From the NCBI GenBank assembly GCA_944389415.1, contig CALXMF010000011.1, forward strand, positions 1 to 63,601: DNA of 63,601 nucleotides, written 5' to 3'. The stretch is from an uncultured Spirochaetota bacterium. GTDB lineage: Bacteria > Spirochaetota > Spirochaetia > Treponematales > Treponemataceae. Each line of letters begins with the position of its first letter. The first letter of the stretch is position 1. The translations under genes were made by a program, and so were the position numbers. Positions 1-8,285 of the stretch are shown here, one piece after another. The notes under the pieces are model-generated. The model saw only the letters and a program-made list of their open reading frames with translations. It did not search any database and had not been told where the DNA came from.

Positions 1-30
1 TTGTGGTAACTAACATTTTGGAATTTTCAA

Positions 31-70
31 TGGCTTTTTTCTACCCCAAATTGCGAACTTTATTGTACAC
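31..70 (+). repeat. Left copy of the ~41-bp end repeat
   Basis: This 40-bp stretch matches 63529-63569 in inverted orientation. The two share the 11-mer TGGCTTTTTTC, the 12-mer AAATTGCGAACT and a similar ATT...ACAC end, at about 30 of 41 positions overall. The sequence outside the match differs on both sides. It directly precedes the 44-bp repeat array. Its nature (dispersed repeat, recombination site or element end) is unknown. Confidence 0.6.
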
Positions 71-89
71 TATCATTATTTTCATTTCA

Positions 90-300
90 TTTTTAAACTT
101 TTTTTGAAACAAAGATACACTTTTTTTATTTTGTTTTTAAACTTTTTTTGAAATAAAGATACACTTTTTTCGTTTTGTTTTTAAACTTTTTTTGAAACAA
201 AGATACACTTTTTTCGTTTTGTTTTTAAACTTTTTTTGGAATAAAGATACACTTTTTTCGTTTTGTTTTTAAACTTTTTTTGGAATTAAAGATAAACTAC
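90..300 (+). repeat. Tandem array of a 44-bp repeat, about 4.8 copies
   Basis: Units start at 90, 134, 178, 222 and 266, exactly 44 bp apart; the last is partial. Each begins TTTTTAAACTTTTTTTG and continues GAAACAAAGATACACTTTTTT, followed by a TTTTG-type tail. Copies differ at only a few positions (GAAAC or GAAAT or GGAAT). The unit is very A/T-rich with repeated T-tracts, so the DNA may be curved. There are no unique spacers, so it is not a CRISPR. A second array with the same period and core lies at 60936-61140. It sits downstream of the minus-strand RhuM gene, beyond its terminator. Confidence 0.9.
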
Positions 301-372
301 AGATGTGCAGGAGTGATCGTCCAGCAGAAAGTCCATGAATAGCTGCAAAACAAGAAATAAGCGATGGCCAAA

Positions 373-414
373 AAAGCCCACGCAACCGGAAAGAGAACCG
401 GTTGCGTGGGCTTT
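373..414 (-). terminator. Strong hairpin terminator after the RhuM gene
   Basis: The 17-bp arms AAAGCCCACGCAACCGG (373-389) and CCGGTTGCGTGGGCTTT (398-414) are perfectly complementary around an 8-nt loop. On the minus strand the stem is followed by a T-run, so it ends the CAT-fragment/RhuM transcript. Its GC-rich stem contrasts with the A/T-rich repeat array beside it, which fits its arriving with the RhuM gene. Confidence 0.9.
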
Positions 415-426
415 CTGTATATATGG

Positions 427-1455
427 TTATTCTGTCAGGTCATCCAAAGTTTCCTCAACCAGCCGGTCAAAGTCGCTCTGATAGGTTCTGTCCTGCAATA
501 CCCGAAACTTTTCAAACTCTTTCTCGGCAAAGACTTTGGCAATGGCGGCAGTCACCTTGCCTTTATCGTTCAGAATATCTTCCTCGTTGAACTGTAAAAA
601 TGCGTCAAGCCGTTTAACCCAATCAGCCATATACATGACATTTCCCCGGCGGGCCTGCCGTTCCGCATAATCCAAGTACATGGTGACGATCCCGTTCAGG
701 TTTCGCATTTCCGTTTCGTTCAGATAATTTTTGGCGACGGTGACATCCGATTTGCGGATGCGGCCTTTGGGGGCATTTTTCCATGTGGTCAGCCCCATAT
801 TGGGCTTGGTGCTGTCGGCACGGCCATATACGATTTCCGCGGCGGTATGATGGGTGACCGCATAATGGAGCTTGTTTTGCACCGTTGCGAAAAACTCCTT
901 TGTGATGGGGCTTTCCACATCGTAGTCGGCGCTGCACTGGGAATAGATATCCGTGATTTTCTGGTAGAATCTTCTCTCGCTGGCTCGGATGTCCCGGATA
1001 CGCTCCAGCTGTTCCTCGAAATAATCCTTGCCGAAAAAGTTCTCCGGCTCCCGCAGCCGTGCGTCATCCATCACATAGCCTTTGATGATAAACTCTTTCA
1101 ACACCCGGTTCGCCCAAATGCGGAACATGGTCGCCTTTTTGGAGTTCACCCGATACCCCACAGCGATAATGGCATCCAGATTATAATAGTTGGTCTGATA
1201 CCGTTTTCCGTCTGCCGCAGTTGTTTCCATTTTGGAAACAACTGAATCCTCGCTCAGTTCGCCTGATTCAAAAATATTTTTCAGATGCTTAGAAATGGCC
1301 GCTTTCTGTACCTCAAACAGCCCGGCTATTTTTGCCTGTGTCAGCCAGAGATTTTCCTGAAAGAGCAGGATCTCCACCCGCACTTCTCCGTTTTCGGTTT
1401 TGTAAAAGAGGATTTCTCTGGTTTCATACGGGGTCAGCCCATGTTCCTCGCTCAT
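427..1455 (-). CDS. RhuM family protein
   Basis: This 342-residue protein is recognisable as the RhuM ('virulence protein RhuM') family. The N-terminal part has the family pattern: a degenerate DNA-binding-like segment (LTQAKIAGLFEVQKAAISKH, about 38-57), then a YNLDAIIAVGYRVNS segment and an FRIWA.RVL.EFI.KGY stretch. RhuM proteins occur in pathogenicity and defence islands, and their biochemical role is not established. The ribosome-binding site GGAGGTG lies inside the last codons of the upstream CAT fragment, six bases away, so the two are co-transcribed. By eye the gene is richer in G+C than its surroundings and looks like Firmicutes-type DNA, suggesting horizontal arrival. A strong terminator follows. 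Confidence 0.85.
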   Translation of the reverse strand: MSEEHGLTPYETREILFYKTENGEVRVEILLFQENLWLTQAKIAGLFEVQKAAISKHLKNIFESGELSEDSVVSKMETTAADGKRYQTNYYNLDAIIAVGYRVNSKKATMFRIWANRVLKEFIIKGYVMDDARLREPENFFGKDYFEEQLERIRDIRASERRFYQKITDIYSQCSADYDVESPITKEFFATVQNKLHYAVTHHTAAEIVYGRADSTKPNMGLTTWKNAPKGRIRKSDVTVAKNYLNETEMRNLNGIVTMYLDYAERQARRGNVMYMADWVKRLDAFLQFNEEDILNDKGKVTAAIAKVFAEKEFEKFRVLQDRTYQSDFDRLVEETLDDLTE

Positions 1456-1461
1456 TCTTCG

Positions 1462-1863
1462 TCACCTCCATAGCTTTTGGATTACTTCCTGTAATTCATT
1501 GATAAAACGGCAGGTATGAAATCCATCACATACTGCATGATGCACCTGAATAGATAACGGAATCCAATATTTCCCGTTTTCTTCATAGTATCGTCCAAAA
1601 GTAAAAATAGGAAGCAGATACCCATATCCCTTTTGCAAATTCAGATTAAATCCTTCAAAGGTTGCCCATAGAATCATGGAGACCGGGAAAGTGTTTACAG
1701 GCGGATTTGGCTTTGCCATCATGACCTTGTTTTTACCGTATTGCCGCATATCCTTTTCGTACTGTTTGCAGAACTCTGCGTAATCACCGAAATACTCTGT
1801 CCAGATATTTGAAAACATCTCTGTATCCTTATGGAAAATTGTATAGCACGGAACATGGAATCC
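1462..1863 (-). pseudogene. 5'-truncated chloramphenicol acetyltransferase
   Basis: The reading frame matches the C-terminal part of type A chloramphenicol acetyltransferase, which transfers acetyl from acetyl-CoA to chloramphenicol. The catalytic motif HHAVCDGFH is intact near the end. Homology can be followed back through FSNIWTEYF to VPCYTIFHKDTEMF, giving about 133 residues where the family has about 215. The substrate-binding N-terminal third is absent. The frame stays open to about 1971 but encodes unrelated sequence without an ATG. The first in-frame ATG is at 1818, inside the conserved region. The remnant probably cannot form the normal trimer active site, which lies between subunits. 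It precedes the RhuM gene and supplies its ribosome-binding site. Confidence 0.75.
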
Positions 1864-2016
1864 GTCATTTTCTTTATCATTCTTATGTCGATGTATATAT
1901 ATTATATCTATAATTTCATCACAATGTTCCTGTTTATAAATAACCGCTTGAATATATAAGTGCGTCTTGCATTATCTCCCAAGCCGCTGTATCTTTTGGG
2001 AGAGAGGGACGATTTT

Positions 2017-3063
2017 ATGCGTTTATTTGATTATGCACAACTGAAAAACCGCTTCTGGGATAATGAGATTCTGGGGTATGTAGCGCAGATTCATGAATAT
2101 AAGGGCAGACAATCTCTGATTGTGCGTCAGCGCTCGGCTGCGCTGGATAAACTTGTTGAGATAGCGAAGATTCAAAGTACCGAGGCATCAAACGAAATAG
2201 AAGGAATTCGCACGACAAATACCCGTCTTAAACAATTATGCCTGGATAAAACCGCGCCGCGTGACCGGGACGAAAAAGAAATTATTGGCTACCGGGATGT
2301 ACTGAATACTATCCATGAAAACTATGAATATATTCCGGTAAGTCCGCGTTTTATTTTGCAGCTTCATCGGGACTTATATCGGTACTCAGAAAAAGATATC
2401 GGCGGAAAATTTAAGAACACACAAAACTATATCAGCGCAGTTGATAGCACAGGCAATACGGTTGTGTTATTTACGCCAGTATCACCTTATGAAACTCCTG
2501 CCGCTATTGACCAGATCTGCACCAGCTACAATCGCGTAATTGATACACAGGAAGTTGATCCGCTTATTTTGATTGCGGTGTTTATCCATGATTTTCTCTG
2601 TATTCACCCGTTTAATGATGGTAATGGCAGGCTGAGCCGTCTGCTGACTACTCTTCTGCTCTACCGAAGCGGGTATTTTGTAGGAAAATATATTTCAATA
2701 GAAAGCAAAATTGCCCGCAATAAAGATTTGTATTATAACGCGCTGCAGTTGTGCCAGTATGGCTGGCATGAAGGAATTGGTGATCCAACGCCGTTTATTA
2801 AATATTTACTGTCTATGATTCTGGCAGCTTATAGGGATTTTGCTGATCGTCTGCAATTGGTTGATGAAAAGCGTTCTTCTATGGAAATTGTGCGCAAGAC
2901 CGTAGAAAACACACTGGGAAAATTTACCAAGGCTGATATGCTTGAGCGGTGTCCCACACTTAGTAAGACATCAGTAGAAAACGCTATTAAAAAGCTCACT
3001 GATGAAGGTGTGCTCATTAAACACTCAAGCGGGCGCGCAACTTTTTATACCAGATCCTCTTAA
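2017..3063 (+). CDS. Fic-domain protein (predicted AMP transferase) with C-terminal winged helix
   Basis: Fic proteins transfer AMP or another nucleotide moiety onto target hydroxyls. The signature HPFNDGNGRLSR starts at about residue 197 and contains the catalytic His. An N-terminal inhibitory motif of the (S/T)xxxE(G/N) type, SNEIEG (58-63), makes this a class II, self-inhibited Fic protein. The last ~70 residues look like a winged-helix DNA-binding domain (a KADMLERCPTLSKTSVENAI segment). I chose the ATG at 2017 because GGGAGAGAGGG lies 8 bases upstream; a GTG at 1960 would add 19 residues. It is transcribed divergently from the CAT fragment/RhuM pair. Its target is unknown, and the wHTH may act in autoregulation. 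Confidence 0.85.
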   Translation: MRLFDYAQLKNRFWDNEILGYVAQIHEYKGRQSLIVRQRSAALDKLVEIAKIQSTEASNEIEGIRTTNTRLKQLCLDKTAPRDRDEKEIIGYRDVLNTIHENYEYIPVSPRFILQLHRDLYRYSEKDIGGKFKNTQNYISAVDSTGNTVVLFTPVSPYETPAAIDQICTSYNRVIDTQEVDPLILIAVFIHDFLCIHPFNDGNGRLSRLLTTLLLYRSGYFVGKYISIESKIARNKDLYYNALQLCQYGWHEGIGDPTPFIKYLLSMILAAYRDFADRLQLVDEKRSSMEIVRKTVENTLGKFTKADMLERCPTLSKTSVENAIKKLTDEGVLIKHSSGRATFYTRSS

Positions 3064-3068
3064 AGATA

Positions 3069-4505
3069 CTATACAGATGACTCAGGTGTGATAATCTGCG
3101 CGAGTGTATCATAGGAATCGCCTGTCACATCGCAGTTTTCCGGCACAGGGCCGATAATGGTTACCTGAACAGCACTGCCCGCCTCTATTGGCTGCTGCGG
3201 AGGATTTACCAGCTGAACATGTAAAAAATTTTCAGTTACTGCGTGAGCCGCTGTGCGCCGGCGCGTACGTTCGCCGCGGCTGCGCTCTGCCACTGCCCAG
3301 TATGTTTTTCCAGCGCACTGGCGGATATATTCCCGTTTTTGTGTTACTGCAATCTCAGTCAGTATCTTAACCCGTTCTCCGCTTACTGACTGTGGTATTT
3401 TGGGTTTCATGGTATATGCTTCTGTACCAGGGCGGGGCGAAAACGGAAACACGTGTATCCACGCAAAACGGCAAGTCCTGCACAGCTCCACTGTTCTAGC
3501 AAAATCTTCTTCTGTCTCTCCCGGAAATCCCACAATGATATCACAGGCGATAAACGCGTCATCACGCAGGGAACGGATTCGTTCAACAGCCTGTACGACC
3601 TGCGCCGATGTATACGGACGCCGCATCGCGCTCAGTATCGAGTCGCTGCCTGACTGCACAGACAGATGAAAAAAAGGACTGACTCGGCGGTTATCAGCCG
3701 CCCGGCAGAACGCATCATCTACACGTTCTGGATATAAACTTGATATGCGCAGACGGATTTTTTCTGTATGAGACAGAAGCAGCGAGAGCATATCAGCGGC
3801 GTCAACAGGTTTGCCCTGCCATGAGCTGCGGTACTGGCTAAGATTTACGCCTGTCAGCACCGCTTCAGGATATCCCGCCGCCTCAAGCTGGCGCACACGG
3901 CTGATAACATCACACACATCAAGCGATACCGGAGCGCCGCGCGCCAGACGGATACGGCAGTAGCTGCATCGATTCGCACAGCCGTCCTGAATTTTGATTG
4001 CCGCTCGCGAATGCTTAAAAAATGTCTCAGCCGAGAATCGAAACGGATCAGGTTTTCTTTCAGTTGAGAACACCGTTCTCAGCAGTTCGGCAATCCGCTC
4101 GCCGGAAACCGCTCCCATCTGCTCAAAACGGGTAAGAGAATCAAATAAAATACAGGGAACATCAAGCAGCGCGTCTTTAATTCTGCCGGGCAGAACAGCG
4201 ATACGGCTGTCAAGCGCCGCGATACTGTCAGCGTCAACTTCGGCATAACAGCCGGTTACCGCCACTGCCGCCGACGGATATCTTGAAAGCAGCAGCCTGA
4301 TAATGCGGCGGGCTTTCTGCTCCGCTTTTGAAGTTACCGTACAGGTATTTACCACACACAGAATTGTCTCTGACGGTATATCTTCGCTCCCCGCGGTATT
4401 ATCCATACAGATACGAAATCCCGCTTCAGCAAAAGCGCCAGCCGCCGCCTCTGTCTCAATCTGATTGAGCCGGCAGCCCAGTGTCTCAAAACGGACTGTA
4501 TACAT
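3069..4505 (-). CDS. mtaB: tRNA t6A37 methylthiotransferase MtaB
   Basis: MtaB converts N6-threonylcarbamoyladenosine-37 of tRNA to ms2t6A. It is a radical-SAM methylthiotransferase with two [4Fe-4S] clusters. The N-terminal UPF0004 domain opens with FETLGCRLNQIE, whose Cys is a cluster ligand, followed by VVNTCTVT and TGCYAE. The radical SAM motif is DGCANRCSYCRIR (CxxxCxxC). A TRAM-like tail ends the protein. The ATG at 4505 is preferred to a TTG at 4517, giving 478 residues, slightly longer than usual. It is the third gene of a minus-strand run bactofilin-TPR-mtaB. Confidence 0.88.
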   Translation of the reverse strand: MYTVRFETLGCRLNQIETEAAAGAFAEAGFRICMDNTAGSEDIPSETILCVVNTCTVTSKAEQKARRIIRLLLSRYPSAAVAVTGCYAEVDADSIAALDSRIAVLPGRIKDALLDVPCILFDSLTRFEQMGAVSGERIAELLRTVFSTERKPDPFRFSAETFFKHSRAAIKIQDGCANRCSYCRIRLARGAPVSLDVCDVISRVRQLEAAGYPEAVLTGVNLSQYRSSWQGKPVDAADMLSLLLSHTEKIRLRISSLYPERVDDAFCRAADNRRVSPFFHLSVQSGSDSILSAMRRPYTSAQVVQAVERIRSLRDDAFIACDIIVGFPGETEEDFARTVELCRTCRFAWIHVFPFSPRPGTEAYTMKPKIPQSVSGERVKILTEIAVTQKREYIRQCAGKTYWAVAERSRGERTRRRTAAHAVTENFLHVQLVNPPQQPIEAGSAVQVTIIGPVPENCDVTGDSYDTLAQIITPESSV

Positions 4506-4519
4506 CAGACGGGACAATA

Positions 4520-5167
4520 TCAGAGTTTTGACTGAATGCGCTCTCTGCCCGCGCGCGCCTCAGCTGCTGACGGATTAAGTTCGAGCGCTTTATCATATGC
4601 GAGAGCTGATGTTTTATAATTACCTGACATCTCACGGGCATATCCAAGGCGCATCCACCAGTAAAACAGCAGAGGCTCAATTCTGACAGCGGCAGTCAGC
4701 GCGATATCGGCGTGCTCATACCGTCCCTGGCGCAAATAGATTTCACCCATAAAATAATACGCGTTGCCTACACGCGCGGCGTTATCAGATACATGCGAAA
4801 GAAATTCCTGAAACAGAGCGAGAGATTCGCTGTTTTTGCCAAGATAAAATTTAGCCTCAGCGAGAATTTCTATAATCCTGTGATCATTCTGATTCAGTTT
4901 GCGTGCGGCAAGGGCGCGCTGTTCCGCTTCGGAGTAGCGTCCTTTTTTTACCAGCGCCCAGCACAATACAACATACGAATCCATATTTTTAGGATTTGTG
5001 CGCAGTTCCTGCTCACAGATAGAAATCGCCTGATCGTAATTACCCTGCTGATACATGCGCAGTGCGTCAGGTCTCTGCTGAGCGATGAGCGCAAACGCAG
5101 CGCACCATATACAGAGAACAGCTGCTGTCCGTTTTACCAGTGATACACGCAGTATATTTGTTATCAT
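4520..5167 (-). CDS. Exported TPR-repeat protein
   Basis: A 215-residue protein with an N-terminal hydrophobic signal or anchor segment (about 12-29, ending ALIAQQ). It continues with about five tetratricopeptide repeats, for example MYQQGNYDQAISICEQEL and YFMGEIYLRQGRYEHADIAL. TPRs are protein-protein interaction scaffolds, here probably periplasmic. It lies 13 bases after the bactofilin gene and next to mtaB, so it is probably co-transcribed. The bactofilin neighbour suggests, but does not prove, an envelope or cell-shape role. Confidence 0.75.
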   Translation of the reverse strand: MITNILRVSLVKRTAAVLCIWCAAFALIAQQRPDALRMYQQGNYDQAISICEQELRTNPKNMDSYVVLCWALVKKGRYSEAEQRALAARKLNQNDHRIIEILAEAKFYLGKNSESLALFQEFLSHVSDNAARVGNAYYFMGEIYLRQGRYEHADIALTAAVRIEPLLFYWWMRLGYAREMSGNYKTSALAYDKALELNPSAAEARAGRERIQSKL

Positions 5168-5180
5168 AACAGAACTCCTT

Positions 5181-5540
5181 TTATTTGGTCATAGTGCAGC
5201 GGCCGCTGAATGTGCTGCCCGGTTCAAGCACTACCTGAGCGGAAGTGATATCTCCCTGCACAGTTCCTGTAGAAGCGATAAATACCATCCGTTTTCCTTC
5301 AATACAGCCTTCAACTTTACCGCGGACAAGAACCCGATCAGCGGATATGTTCGCGGTAACAACAGCATTTGTATCAACAACGAGATCACTTGTTGCCGAA
5401 ATAGTGCCGTTTACGGTTCCTTTGATCATAAAGGGCTTTACAAAATGAATATGGCCGGAAAAAGAAATATCCGGAGCAAGTACCGTATCAAAATCGTCTT
5501 CATCAAGCTCAAAGAAATCGGAATCTTTTACATCAAACAT
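5181..5540 (-). CDS. Bactofilin family cytoskeletal protein
   Basis: Bactofilins polymerise without nucleotide into membrane-associated filaments that place cell-wall enzymes. This 119-residue protein has a short acidic N-terminal tail (DSDFFELDEDDFD). It continues with the beta-helical bactofilin core from about residue 24 (DISFSGHIHFVKPFMIKG, GTVNGTI, VVLEPGSTFSG). Length and order fit the family. It leads the minus-strand run bactofilin-TPR-mtaB and is transcribed divergently from pta. Confidence 0.88.
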   Translation of the reverse strand: MFDVKDSDFFELDEDDFDTVLAPDISFSGHIHFVKPFMIKGTVNGTISATSDLVVDTNAVVTANISADRVLVRGKVEGCIEGKRMVFIASTGTVQGDITSAQVVLEPGSTFSGRCTMTK

Positions 5541-5705
5541 ATCTATACTTTATATAGAAGAACGGTAACGGTCAAGTATACCCTGCTCAAGCGGTATGCG
5601 TGATTCTCTCTTGAAAAAAGCGATAGATGGGAGTATCCTGTAGATATCAGGGGAACGCACATATACTATTTTCCCGATTTTTTTATCATAAACAAGGAGC
5701 ATCTC

Positions 5706-6713
5706 ATGAATTTTGTAGAAGAGATGAAGAAAAAAGCTGCCGCGCTGCAAAACCGCATTGTTTTTCCTGAAGGGACAGAAGAACGCACGATTGAGGCGGC
5801 GGGCAAAATAGTTGCTCAAAAACTGGCAAAAGAAGTAATACTTTTGGGAAACGCAGATGAAATAAAAAAAGCGGCTGCGGCAAAGAATCTTCCGCTTGAC
5901 GGTATTTCTCTGATTGATCCGGAAACCTCTGACTGGAACGCTGATTTTGCGAATGAGTATTATGAACTGCGCAAGAAAAAGGGCATGACACCGGAACAGG
6001 CAGCTGTTGATATTAAACACTTTCTCCGCTTTGGCGCTATGATGGTGCGCAAAGGATACGCGGACGCGATGGTTGCCGGCGCGTTATCGGCAACAGCAGA
6101 TGTTCTGCGCGCTGGTTTGACTATTATCGGTACGGCACCCGGAACAAAAACAGCTTCTTCCTGCTTTGTAATGGATACACATGATCCCAAATGGGGTGCT
6201 GATGGTCTGATGATTTTCTCTGACTGCGCAGTTATTCCTGTTCCTACTTCAGAACAGCTTGCCGATATCGCTGTAGCCGCCGCACAATCATGCCGCAGTA
6301 TGATTAACGCGGAACCTGTTGTCGCGATGCTTTCATTCTCCACAAAAGGATCCGGCGGAAATAATGAAAATGTTCTTCGTGTACAGGAAGGCTTTAAACT
6401 GGCAAAAGAAAAAGCGCCTGATCTGCTCATTGACGGCGAATTGCAGGCTGACGCAGCGTTAATTCCTTCTGTCACTGATAAAAAAGCCCCCGGAAGTCCT
6501 GTCCGCGGAAAAGTTAATACGATTGTTTTCCCCGATTTGGGAGCTGGAAACATCGGTTACAAACTGGTGCAGCGTCTCGCGAACGCTGATGCGTACGGCC
6601 CGTTCCTGCAGGGATTTGCCCGTCCTATCAGCGATCTGTCCCGCGGCTGTTCAGCAGATGACATTGTCGCGACAGCGGCTGTCACACTCGTGCAGGCAGG
6701 CTCAGCTCAGTAA
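5706..6713 (+). CDS. pta: Phosphate acetyltransferase
   Basis: Pta interconverts acetyl-CoA and acetyl phosphate, the first step of ATP-yielding acetate production. The 335-residue protein matches the short single-domain family throughout: RIVFPEGTEERTIEAA near the start, DAMVAGALSATADVLRAGL in the middle and FPDLGAGNIGYKLVQRLA near the end. AAGGAG precedes the ATG. Acetate kinase is not adjacent. A bidirectional terminator separates it from the convergent deoC. Confidence 0.93.
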   Translation: MNFVEEMKKKAAALQNRIVFPEGTEERTIEAAGKIVAQKLAKEVILLGNADEIKKAAAAKNLPLDGISLIDPETSDWNADFANEYYELRKKKGMTPEQAAVDIKHFLRFGAMMVRKGYADAMVAGALSATADVLRAGLTIIGTAPGTKTASSCFVMDTHDPKWGADGLMIFSDCAVIPVPTSEQLADIAVAAAQSCRSMINAEPVVAMLSFSTKGSGGNNENVLRVQEGFKLAKEKAPDLLIDGELQADAALIPSVTDKKAPGSPVRGKVNTIVFPDLGAGNIGYKLVQRLANADAYGPFLQGFARPISDLSRGCSADDIVATAAVTLVQAGSAQ

Positions 6714-6734
6714 ATCCTGTTAGCACATTATATG

Positions 6735-6766
6735 CAAAAGCTGTCCGTGTATGAGGACAGCTTTTG
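6735..6766. terminator. Bidirectional terminator between pta and deoC
   Basis: The arms CAAAAGCTGTCC (6735-6746) and GGACAGCTTTTG (6755-6766) pair perfectly over an 8-nt loop and are followed by TTTT on the plus strand. The A-run in the left arm gives a U-run for minus-strand transcripts, so it serves both convergent genes. Confidence 0.88.
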
Positions 6767-6774
6767 TTTTAAAC

Positions 6775-7461
6775 TTATACCCAGCCGTTAATAATCGCGG
6801 CGCCTGAAGATGTTCCAAGACGGTTCGCTCCCGCCTGTATCATGCGCCTTGCGTCATCGGCGGTTCTGATTCCGCCTGAAGCTTTTACGCCCATTTCTGT
6901 TCCAACTGTTTTCCTCATAAGAGCGACGTGCCGTTCATCAGCTCCCCCGCTTGCGAATCCTGTTGATGTTTTTACAAAATCCGCTCCGGCTCGTTTTGCG
7001 CACAGACAAAGCTGCTCAATCTGACTGTCGCTGAAAAAACACGTTTCCAGAATAACTTTTACGGTGACAAACCGTCCTGTTTCAGCGGCGCTTTTACGCG
7101 CTGACTGTACTACAGCCTGTATATCAGCTTCTACAAGTTCATAATTTTCATCAAGCGCAGCTCCGATATTGATTACCATATCGACTTCTCCAGCCCCCTG
7201 CGATACGGCAAAGCCAGCTTCCTGCGCTTTAATCTGTGTTTCATTCGCTCCAAGCGGAAATCCTATTACCGTGCATACTTTTACATCAGAACCGCAGAGT
7301 CTGTCCGCAACAAACGCAGTCCATACCGGATTGACACATACGGAAGCAAAACCATACTCGGCGCCTTCTGCGCACAGACGTTCTATATCTGTCTTTGTCG
7401 CGTTTGGTTTTAACAGCGTATGATCAATCATTTTCGCGATATCATTTTTAGTATATTCCAT
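6775..7461 (-). CDS. deoC: Deoxyribose-phosphate aldolase
   Basis: DeoC cleaves 2-deoxyribose-5-phosphate to glyceraldehyde-3-phosphate and acetaldehyde in deoxynucleoside catabolism. Visible family signatures are MIDHTLLKPNATK at the start, VCVNP, CTVIGFPLGAN, VKVILETC and the Schiff-base lysine segment FVKTSTGF. At 228 residues it has normal length for the bacterial class I enzyme. A pyrimidine-nucleoside phosphorylase gene, the upstream step of the same route, lies at 51274 but is not linked. Confidence 0.94.
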   Translation of the reverse strand: MEYTKNDIAKMIDHTLLKPNATKTDIERLCAEGAEYGFASVCVNPVWTAFVADRLCGSDVKVCTVIGFPLGANETQIKAQEAGFAVSQGAGEVDMVINIGAALDENYELVEADIQAVVQSARKSAAETGRFVTVKVILETCFFSDSQIEQLCLCAKRAGADFVKTSTGFASGGADERHVALMRKTVGTEMGVKASGGIRTADDARRMIQAGANRLGTSSGAAIINGWV

Positions 7462-7612
7462 AGTTTACATGTCGGCACAGCGTTCCTTTGCGCTTAATGA
7501 CAAAGTGTTTCAATAGTAAAAAAAGTCATTTGTTTTATTCTTTTTTTGCTTGTATTTATCGTTTTAATATGCTATTTTTAAGATAACTACTATACTATCA
7601 AAGAGGTACATT

Positions 7613-7783
7613 ATGGCTTACAAAATTACAGATGCATGTGTAAACTGCGGTTCCTGCGAAGGTGAATGCCCGGTTGGTGCCATCAGTGAAGCAGACAACA
7701 AGCGTGTTATCGATGCTGGTGCATGCGTCAGCTGCGGAACATGCGCTGCTGCATGTCCTACCGAAGCTATTATTGAAGAATAA
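7613..7783 (+). CDS. 2[4Fe-4S] ferredoxin
   Basis: A 56-residue clostridial-type ferredoxin carrying electrons for fermentative enzymes such as pyruvate:ferredoxin oxidoreductase. Two ligand sets of the form CxxCxxCxxxCP are clear: CVNCGSCEGECP and CVSCGTCAAACP, each followed by a glutamate-containing AI segment. AAAGAGG sits just upstream of the ATG. It is monocistronic, with its own terminator directly after the stop. Confidence 0.95.
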   Translation: MAYKITDACVNCGSCEGECPVGAISEADNKRVIDAGACVSCGTCAAACPTEAIIEE

Positions 7784-7791
7784 ATAGCATG

Positions 7792-7825
7792 AAAGGGCTG
7801 TTTTGCATAAAGCAGCCCTTTTTAT
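7792..7825 (+). terminator. Ferredoxin gene terminator
   Basis: Arms AAAGGGCTG (7792-7800) and CAGCCCTTT (7813-7821) with a 12-nt loop and a following T-run. It lies nine bases after the ferredoxin stop codon. Confidence 0.85.
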
Positions 7826-7844
7826 TTGGAAATTTCCTTTCTGT

Positions 7845-8273
7845 ATGTTAAAAAAAATACTCCGCGGATACGGGCACTTCATACTGTTCGTTCTCAAATT
7901 AGCTTTTCTGCTTTTTATATGTGTCGCTTCTGGCGCTGCGATTGTGTTTCCATTATGGAAATTTGCCACGGTGTACCCTCATCTATATTCTGTAGTTATT
8001 TGTCTTGCCGCCGCCGCTTTGCTTATATGGTTTGTTATGGCAAAAACTATGATGTACCTGAACAGCGCAGAAACACCCGCTGATAAAAAACGGCGAAAAA
8101 AGAAACTTGCCGCCGGTATATTGCGGACAGCAATAGTTGCAGGAGGCATGATTGGCTGTATCTTTCTGGTACTGTATAATATGCGTATTTGGGCGGCAGT
8201 TCTCGTTCTTGCAGCCATTGTACTGTACGGTATAGTCACCTATGGTCTGTCAGACAGCGTTAAAAACAGTTAA
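7845..8273 (+). CDS. Small integral membrane protein, unknown function
   Basis: A 142-residue protein with four predicted membrane-spanning segments at roughly 11-32, 39-59, 88-108 and 113-133. A strongly basic cytoplasmic loop (KKRRKKKL) lies between the second and third. I do not recognise the family. The ATG at 7845 is preferred; an upstream one at 7803 lies inside the ferredoxin terminator loop. It precedes the LysM/M23 peptidase gene by about 12 bases and is probably co-transcribed with it, which hints at an envelope role. Confidence 0.6.
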   Translation: MLKKILRGYGHFILFVLKLAFLLFICVASGAAIVFPLWKFATVYPHLYSVVICLAAAALLIWFVMAKTMMYLNSAETPADKKRRKKKLAAGILRTAIVAGGMIGCIFLVLYNMRIWAAVLVLAAIVLYGIVTYGLSDSVKNS

Positions 8274-8285
8274 TCTGTGGTAAAT

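Noticed and set aside
90-300. CRISPR array
   Set aside because: The whole 44-bp unit repeats without unique spacers, and no cas gene is nearby.
847-1245. Plus-strand 132-residue frame inside RhuM
   Set aside because: A shadow of the RhuM coding strand with no ribosome-binding site or family likeness.
1462-1818. Working chloramphenicol resistance
   Set aside because: The N-terminal third of the enzyme is missing, so activity is not supported.
7803-7844. Upstream start for the small membrane protein
   Set aside because: The ATG is inside the ferredoxin terminator loop.
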